From: Gnetum montanum | Lineage: Eukaryota > Streptophyta > Gnetopsida > Gnetales > Gnetaceae | Length of the DNA stretch: 64,000 nt | NCBI GenBank assembly: GCA_015680685.1 | Contig: MNCI01005943.1 | Location: forward strand, 485,451-549,450 | Reading direction: 5' to 3' | Part shown: in pieces, positions 57,600 through 64,000 of the stretch | How the letters are laid out: each line of letters begins with the position of its first letter | Numbering within the stretch: position 1 is the stretch's first letter | The notes under the pieces: generated by a model | Seen by the model: only the letters and a program-made list of their open reading frames with translations | Databases searched by the model: none | Told to the model about the DNA's origin: nothing | Made by a program: the position numbers and the translations under genes

Positions 57600-58300
57600 T
57601 TATTATCCATGGGCATAGACACCAAGAGTCTCACAAGTTTTATGCTTTAACCCATTAATAGTGTGGTGGAGTTCTTTCTAGAAGAAGCATGACCTAAGCA
57701 CTTGTGAAGTAGAGTGTAATATCTACCCAAGGCTGCATTTAATGAATCATGAGTATTCTACTTCTATTTCTAGATCTATTTCCTCAAAATTAGAAAGATG
57801 ACTATCAGTCTAATACTTTCCATTAAAGACTTCTAGCATAGTGCTCTATCTTTAGATGAGGTTTGGATTTATAGATCTACACCAATTTTCTATGTTCATT
57901 GTTAATATTCTAAGAAACTTTAATTTTTGCCACTTACTTTCACTATTCTGTATGGCATAAGTATCATGAAATACCTATAAATGGTTCTACATATTAGTAT
58001 TGTAGCCTTCCTTAAACCATGACATATTAGTCATATTTAGCCTCTTCATGCAACAATCATGTTGATGCTTAGCTAAAATGTGCATTACCTCTCTAATTTG
58101 AATCATGCTACTTATAGCTAATAATGACTCATCATCTCTATTTACTTGTGGTATGTTTGTTTTAAATTCTAAGTGATCATGTTCAAATTCATATTCAATA
58201 GTTCCTTTGTATCCATTCCTCAATTCTCTTCTTTGGTCCTTATTCACTTTTCTCTATTTATAATCAAACTATTTTGATGAAGAACCATCAGATCTCATAT
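57600..58300 (-). pseudogene. Athila-like gag fragment E
   Basis: The - strand encodes MKRLNMTNMSWFKEGYNTN (58010-58070), then ESKWQKLK, MLEVFNGKY, RYYTLLHKCLGHA and INGLKHKTCETLGVYAHG. It aligns with the gag core of B from IKRLDMNNIPKF to LGIYAQG. Many stops and small gaps are present. No pol follows; LINE sequence lies beyond 57560. Confidence 0.7.
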
Positions 58301-58879
58301 GTTGACTTTGTTAACCCTTCTGATCCTTCATGTGTGATTTTTAAAGCTTGCTAGAGATATCTTTCTAGATGACTTTTCTAATTCAAAGGCTGCTTTAGCT
58401 TCACTTATCTTAAACCTCAATCCAAGTCTTGTTATGATTTTTCTGAGGTATTCATCAATGATTAGAAAGTTGTCTTATATTTTTTTGTTGCTCTATCTAA
58501 GTCTTTCTTCCTTATATGTGACAAAGGCCTCTTCTTCTATTTTCTTTGGTTTAGCTTTTAGGAATACATGAGATTTATGCTTGCACTACTAATGCTGATA
58601 GGCTAATGCTCTATCTATGCTCTATTGTTCAACATCAAGCTAGTAGGCTCAAGCTACCTTTTTAATGAATGTGTAATCCTTAGCTGCTTTGATTAATTTC
58701 CCTTTCATTAGCTTCAACTATACAATAATTGAGGTGCTAATCTATCAAGGGTTTAAACAATGTTACCCACATGATCTATCCACTTGAGTTATTTATCTTG
58801 ATGGAGAGGAAACTGAATTTTGAATAAAATGGATCATTATGAACGAAAGTGATCTAAACTTCTTATGGAACTTACCACA
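58301..58879 (-). other. Leader of gag fragment E
   Basis: Weak similarity to the gag N-terminal region of B only. The primer site expected at the LTR edge (58879) is not present. No gene seen. Confidence 0.35.
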
Positions 58880-59765
58880 TGATAAGCAGTGAGTATGCCT
58901 CATACCCAAGCATACAAATCTACAAGCATCACAATAGACCATGTTGTAATTCATGGATGAGTTAGGTGGAACATCTAACATAATTATGATGATCATAGGT
59001 TGTAGTCCTCCTAGTTACACTTGTAGTAGTATCAAGTTATATGGTTAAGTGTGACTAAGGTATGTGACAATGATGTTGCTATGGGCCATGTTTACTAATT
59101 ATAGAAATTATTAAAAATCATTACTAAAAATAGAAAGTAATCCTAATTTATCCCAGGGCAATGAGCATCCACTTCATCAATATTTCGACAAATTCTAAGA
59201 TTCACAAATTAGCAACTAGATAACCAATTAAACTAACCATTGTGCAAACCAAGTGAGTTAACTGTCAAAATTACTAAGTCAATCATGTTAACATTTGAAG
59301 TTTTAACATTCTCATTTCACTATACTAATAACAATAAGAAATGTAAATGAATACATTATAGAAAATTATATTTTTAATTGCAATAAAGTAAAATGTAGAG
59401 AGAAGTAAATCTACTATAGGTCAATGTTGCAATGAAAATGAATCAATCTTTATTTTTATTATTACATCTATGTACAACTACTTGAACAAAGTATACTAAA
59501 TGTGTCAATGCATAAATGTGTCAACACAAATAGATGCATTAATACATATGTACCAATGAATAAATAGATACACTAACACCAATGCTCAACACGTTCTTTC
59601 TTTGTTTCTAACTAACTTTGAATTACAGAATCTATGAGAGAAAGCCATATTTACAACTACTAGTGCATGTTCTCACCAATATAATAGTAATACAAGAAAG
59701 ATAGCTTGTTATTAACCACTAAAATGATTGTGTGTAAGTACAGGTGCTTCCAAATACCTTAACTC
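58880..59765 (-). repeat. LTR-like block E1
   Basis: Starts TGATAAGCAGTGAGTATGCCTC and contains the CCTCATACCCAA and AAATCTA motifs shared with the LTR starts of E2, D and B. Its far end is uncertain. It lies upstream (element sense) of gag fragment E. Confidence 0.5.
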
Positions 59766-59767
59766 CT

Positions 59768-59785
59768 TTCCTAGCAATGGTGCCA
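59768..59785 (-). promoter_or_regulatory. tRNA-Asp-type primer site between two LTR-like blocks
   Basis: In element sense TGGCACCATTGCTAGGAA, four differences from the tRNA-Asp complement, directly follows LTR-like block E2 and is directly followed by E1 rather than by an interior. Confidence 0.65.
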
Positions 59786-59787
59786 AA

Positions 59788-60690
59788 TGTGAAACAATGA
59801 ACATGTCTCATACCCAACGATATAAATCTATGACCATATGCAATAGACCTTGTCATAATCTATTAAAAAATAGACTAAACATCTAAGAGTAACATAGGTT
59901 AATCAAAAATCGTTGTCTTCCCAATCATATTTCTAGTAGGCTCCCAATGTATCATTATATGTGACTAAATATATGCTCCCAATGTATCATTATATGTGAC
60001 TAAATATATGATTGATAATGTTGTATAAGCCATATTAACTAAAAATAAAAAGTTACTATATCTAGAGAGTTTGTAAAAATAAAATGTAATCCTAAAGTAG
60101 TCTTAGAGTAATAAATATATGCTCCATCAACTTGTCATCATATTCATACATTTGTAAATTAACTACTAGGCAACAAAGTCAACAAATTGCTGAGCTAGGT
60201 GAACCAAGTTAGTTAACTACTAGGATTGCCAAGTTAATCGTAGTTAATATTCAAGATATCAAGCCACTCATTCCACATTAGTAATTACAATTGAAAGTGT
60301 AACCATTGCGCTAAATTGCATAAAAAACAAATTGCAATGAAAGTAACTTCAATCTAAGTCAAAATGCTACAATATAAGAGGAATCAATCTAAGTCATGAT
60401 TACATCCAAATGGAACCACTCAAATAAGAAATCCAACAATTTGACACCAAATACACACTATATGCATTTGCTAAGCGCTAGAAAATCACAAAAATAAACA
60501 AACAAAGTTTTACTACTTTGGCTAAGAACTAATAGGTTTTTCTTATCTTAATGTGTATATTCATAGCATAAGATGGGCATTGCATTAATGCATCTATGCA
60601 TATGCAATGGCATAGATGTGTCAAAGCATATGCATGGAGGTAACTAACTTACCTAAAATTTTGATCTGATCAATCTTAGGGCAAGAGCTC
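59788..60690 (-). repeat. LTR-like block E2
   Basis: Starts TGTGAAACAATGAACATGTC next to the primer site and shares CTCATACCCAA, AAATCTATGA and later motifs with E1. The right boundary is approximate. It contains a perfect 35-bp tandem duplication (59941-60010). Confidence 0.5.
59941..60010. repeat. Perfect 35-bp tandem duplication
   Basis: GCTCCCAATGTATCATTATA and the following 15 bases are repeated exactly (59941-59975 and 59976-60010). Complete identity in an otherwise diverged LTR suggests a recent slippage, or an assembly artefact. Confidence 0.95.
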
Positions 60691-61394
60691 TATATCGACA
60701 TTTCCCGTTGTATTAGCCTTAAGTTGGTAGCAATAAAAAATTTGACATTTCATCAAAACTCATAAAATTTATGAAATCACAAGAATTACTTCAAATCTCA
60801 CAGTATCATTAATCTTATATAAAAACATTAACCAATAAACACTATATTCAACCTTTCCAATTTCTTAAAAAAAAAATTCAACTTTTCCCACATCATCCCC
60901 TTTACATTACAACTTTTAGCTAATATTTTAATATTGACTTTTAATAATATCTTAAACACACGACAAGATTAAAAAAACCTAGGCCTAAAAACATTACTCT
61001 AATTCTCATGATGATGTTAATAAAAGTAACTGAAAAAATCAATTAGTTCTCTTAGTATGCTGATTACACCCAAGGAGAATGAACATTGCTAAATGGATTA
61101 GCTCACCAATGGATATTATTTTAATAAAGATAACTTATGTATAAAAAAACTTAGGATAAGATGACTTTTATTTCAAGAAAGTCCACAAAATGAAAGATTA
61201 ACAAAAACCTATAAAATGATCAGAAATTGTGCATTTTTTACCCTTTTTGTATGGTCAAAGAGAACTCATGTAACTTGGCCCAAGACAAGGTTACCATAAT
61301 ATAATAATGAGGGTGTTGGAACCCAAAAGAAGTGAAATGTAAGTACACTCCAAGATATATATTCCAATTAGAACTTTATGTAAGTTAGCATTGC
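60691..61394. other. AT-rich intergenic stretch
   Basis: About 700 bp between the last LTR-like block and the tRNA-like sequence. No ORF over 60 codons and no repeat partner in the window. Confidence 0.5.
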
Positions 61395-61472
61395 CTATCA
61401 GAATCAAACTCATAACACTCATAACTTGGAGCTTCCAAATTAAGTGTCTTACCACTAAGCTAATGCCCCATT
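61395..61472 (-). other. tRNA-like sequence with A and B boxes
   Basis: On the - strand GGGGCATTAGCTTAGTGGTAAG contains TAGCTTAGTGG (61452-61462), a full match to the Pol III A box. About 42 bases on is GTTTGATTC (61402-61410), a B box with one mismatch. The ends do not pair as an acceptor stem. It is either a tRNA-derived SINE head or a tRNA pseudogene; the flank down to 61310 may be its tail. It is not the same family as the SINEs at 30885 and 32218. Confidence 0.5.
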
Positions 61473-61974
61473 GTTAACATAATGACATGCATGAAAAAAA
61501 CATATAATATGCATCCAATATTATCAAATTTCACCAGATTAATAAAGATGTCCCGGTTTTTACCCTAACCTTGAAAGAAAGATCAGGAGTGTTGCAGTGC
61601 TAGTGTGCCATTCAATTGATCAGCCTCGTACCCAGCAAAGCCAGAAAACCACACTGCTTCTCTTACTCCGTATACTTTTTATACAGACGATGTTGACTAC
61701 ATTCAATCAATGAAAGGTAAAAAACCTTGGAACGAAGTCATGCGTTACAAAAGAAAAGAGATAAAAATGTTTTGCAAACTCTCTCTTGTAACTGGTCATG
61801 AACATTAACTGTGTATGATACATTGCAACAAAAGCATGTCTACTGCACCCTACCTCACATTTCATGCAAGTCACCCAAAAGATAAAAAGAAAACAGAGAA
61901 GTTATTTAAAAGGCAGAAAAAGCAAAAACTCATGTGAATGAAAAGTTTCAAAAGTGTTTCACTGTTACAGGGTA
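61473..61974 (-). other. Downstream flank and probable 3' UTR of the WEB-like gene
   Basis: No ORF. The part next to the stop codon is presumably 3' UTR. I do not see an unequivocal polyadenylation signal. Confidence 0.4.
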
Positions 61975-63708
61975 TCAAAGGCTGCTTCTTCTTCCCAGCC
62001 GAGGCATTGTAAATCGAGGAAGTCTGAATTTCTTCTTAGCTGAAACCTCATGATCAATCAACCTGTAATTTCCTAGCTTGGTTTGCAGAGAAGCATTCAT
62101 TCTGAGTACATGACCCAGAGATTGAAGTGGCTTGTTTGGAACATTCTCCTTCTGATCATCATCATCATTATCATGTGTAAATTGCTTTCTATGCTGGATC
62201 CTATTATATGAAGCACTATGCCTCTTAGATACACCACCTGATTCGGCAACCTTTCTACGCTGTGTGTTTCGTGCTCTCCTCTTTCTCAGATGATCCTCTG
62301 CCATCAACTTAGCTTGGATTGCATTGTCTTTTCTCTGCAAAGCAACTTGCAGAGCTTCCTTAGCTACCATTATTTTTTTGTTGGCTATTTGCAATTTCCT
62401 TGACACTTTTCCTCTACTGGCCTCTGCTGCACTTACTTGAGACAAAGCAGAGGCCACTTTCCTGTTTGCAGCCTCCTCTGCTTGCTTCGCTTGACTGCAC
62501 AGGGCATTGTACTCTTTGACATAAAGTGTTACACATGAGGATTTATCATGAAAATAATAACCAGAAGCCAATTTACTGTGATGCAGAGCATCAATCCTGG
62601 AAAGAGCTAAAGCTTCTGAAGCTTTGCATGCCTCAGCAATCTGTGTGGCTGCTTGAATCTTGCACTCTGTTGTTCTGGTTGCAGCTTTATACTTTGCTAT
62701 ATCCTGCTCTGCTTTGGTTACAATCCTGTTGGTTTCTTCAACTTCGGATTTCATCTCATCTGCCTCAGTGGCTGCCTTCTGTAACACAGCGGTAAGTTGT
62801 GATGAATCCTCTTTGGCCTGCTTTTCTTCCTCTAGCCTACATTGAAGCTCCTCTTTTAGGTTACCTAGATCAATCTGTTGGAGGGAGTTGGCCCTGGACA
62901 TATCATTAGTCCTTTGTGTTGCTTCTTCCAAAACAGCTTTTGCCTTTTCCACATCTTCGGTTAATAACAGCAATGAGGCCATCTCTTGGTTACTTGCAGC
63001 ATCTGGTTTTTCACTAGTGCTCCTCATTTCTACAGTGTCAATGTCTCTGGATTCTTTATGCTTGGCTGCTTCGGATTTCAGCAGCTCCAGATCCTGCATT
63101 GCCTTCCTAAGTGAAGCTTCCATTGCATACAACTCTTCCCTTTGTTTGAGTTCCTGCTCCTTAATTGATGCCAATTCACTTTTCAAGTTCTGTGATAAAG
63201 AATCCAAAGCTGATGCCATTGTTTCCAAATCCTCAAAACTTGAGCCCTTTTTTTGCTCCTCCTCATCATCGTTTACCTTTTTTCCTTTTTCCATGATTCC
63301 CTGATCTTTGCTCTGCGTTGCTTGTGCTGATACGTCGACAGATACGAATGATTCAACAGAGGCATTTGTCAGGCCATTTTCTCCTGATTCAGCCGAACAC
63401 TGATGTTCACTATGTTCAAAAATCTGTAATGATGCACACTTCTGCGTCTCCAAATTTTTTTCTCTGCTTGAATTAGTGATTGGGTCTAGCGTTTTTGCAT
63501 TTTCTAACTGAGGTTGATCAGAGGGGGTTTTGTTTACCAGTTCGTCAGCGCTCCTCAAATCCACAGTTAGCTTTTCAACTAGTTTTCTTGCTTTGAGCGT
63601 ATCCTCTAAAATCTGTTGTCTTTCATCTTCCGTTGCCATAAGAAGCCTTTTCAATTCTGCAAGTTCAGCTTCGGTCTGCTTAAGCCGCTTTTCTGCGTGA
63701 AGACGATT
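61975..63708 (-). CDS. WEB/DUF827-family coiled-coil protein, last exon
   Basis: The last exon has 577 codons and ends LGRRSSL-stop (TGA at 61975-61977). It is almost wholly alpha-helical coiled coil: NRLHAEKRLKQTEAELAEL at its start, a charged stretch with SFEDLETMASALDSLSQNL in the middle, and near the end EYNALCSQAKQAEEAANRK and KLQIANKKIMVAKEAL. This EY-x-x-L-x-x-x-A-x-x-AEE signature and the closing R/K-rich tail are those of the WEB1/PMI2-type DUF827 family, which acts in blue-light chloroplast movement in the cytoplasm. The frame is intact. The open frame continues to an ATG at 63864, but those 52 extra codons are intron: a CAG acceptor lies at 63709-63711. Paralogue identity cannot be fixed. 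Confidence 0.88.
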   Translation of the reverse strand, partial: NRLHAEKRLKQTEAELAELKRLLMATEDERQQILEDTLKARKLVEKLTVDLRSADELVNKTPSDQPQLENAKTLDPITNSSREKNLETQKCASLQIFEHSEHQCSAESGENGLTNASVESFVSVDVSAQATQSKDQGIMEKGKKVNDDEEEQKKGSSFEDLETMASALDSLSQNLKSELASIKEQELKQREELYAMEASLRKAMQDLELLKSEAAKHKESRDIDTVEMRSTSEKPDAASNQEMASLLLLTEDVEKAKAVLEEATQRTNDMSRANSLQQIDLGNLKEELQCRLEEEKQAKEDSSQLTAVLQKAATEADEMKSEVEETNRIVTKAEQDIAKYKAATRTTECKIQAATQIAEACKASEALALSRIDALHHSKLASGYYFHDKSSCVTLYVKEYNALCSQAKQAEEAANRKVASALSQVSAAEASRGKVSRKLQIANKKIMVAKEALQVALQRKDNAIQAKLMAEDHLRKRRARNTQRRKVAESGGVSKRHSASYNRIQHRKQFTHDNDDDDQKENVPNKPLQSLGHVLRMNASLQTKLGNYRLIDHEVSAKKKFRLPRFTMPRLGRRSSL

Positions 63709-63976
63709 CTGAATAGAGATATCGTTGTTAGATACAAAAATAACAGCCCAAAACATGATCATTTCGGGAAGATCAAATGAGCAATCAGGAAACAGGAATC
63801 CAAAATACGCAATTTCCCAAACTTTAAATTGTAAAATGTTATTGAATGATTGATGAGAAAACAAAAATAGAATTTCTCAAACCCCTATGAAAGACAGTAA
63901 ATTAAAACTGAAGATTGGAATATCATGAATACTGTGACAGTAGCAATCACATGCAATGTCGTGGGTAATCATATAC
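63709..63976 (-). other. Intron of the WEB-like gene
   Basis: On the - strand a donor GAG followed by GTATAT (63976) and an acceptor TCTATTCAG (ending 63709) bound 268 bp. Joining them gives KASSE followed by NRLHAEK in frame, phase 0. It is AT-rich with stops in the other frames. Confidence 0.85.
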
Positions 63977-64000
63977 CTCAGAAGAAGCTTTGCAAAGTCA
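63977..64000 (-). CDS. WEB-like gene, partial upstream exon
   Basis: Eight codons (LCKASSE preceded by a partial codon) are visible before the donor. The rest of the exon, the start codon and the promoter lie beyond the window. Confidence 0.75.

Noticed and set aside
62526-63304. + strand ORFs of 61-138 codons as genes
   Set aside because: They are antisense shadows of the WEB-like exon.

Overview
The window is about 64 kb of seed-plant nuclear DNA. Nearly all of it is nested, mostly decayed retrotransposons, with one host gene entering at the right edge. Degenerate LINE and LTR copies packed inside one another and low overall GC suggest a large, slowly purged genome such as a gymnosperm, but nothing here fixes the species.

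Layout. (1) 1-30452, + strand: an Athila-like Ty3/gypsy element (called G1) whose left end lies outside the window. It runs gag remnant, protease remnant, RT, RNase H, integrase, a long spacer, a downstream extra ORF (ORF-X) and a 3' LTR. Two things are inserted in it: an unidentified 2.8-kb insert at 3402-6203, flanked by GGAAT inside the RNase H frame, and a complete 16.75-kb Tat/Ogre-type element at 9340-26092 on the - strand. The Tat element has two 1628-bp LTRs, gag, protease, RT, two RNase H domains and an integrase with all catalytic residues. It also has a 33-bp minisatellite in its 3' UTR. Between protease and RT, on the opposite strand, lies a decayed gene with phase-consistent GT-AG introns; this is the most unusual object in the window. 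(2) 30453-57560: an old L1-type LINE with two tRNA-derived SINE copies on its left side. The LINE is split by an Athila-like element without pol (B, 35841-56315, + strand). B in turn carries two pol-less relatives on the - strand: C (35938-39642, TSD GTTGG) in its 5' LTR and D (44739-53946, TSD CCATA) in its spacer. C has a 62-nt copy of mature tRNA-Asp, CCA included, beside its 5' LTR. (3) 57600-60690: further - strand Athila-like gag and LTR debris. (4) 60690-61974: featureless AT-rich flank with one tRNA-like Pol III box pair. (5) 61975-64000, - strand: the last two exons, the upstream one partial, of a coiled-coil gene of the WEB/DUF827 (chloroplast photorelocation) family.

How it fits together. 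G1, B, C and D share tRNA-Asp primer sites where visible (B, C, D) and related gag or LTR ends. G1, B and D also share a spacer with conserved motifs and ORF-X. B, C and D lack RT, RNase H and integrase and so would have needed enzymes from a G1-like partner. The order of insertions can be read from interruptions: the LINE is oldest, B entered it, then C and D entered B; independently the Tat element and the 2.8-kb insert entered G1. All calls were made by eye from the sequence; homology statements rest on recognised motifs, not searches.
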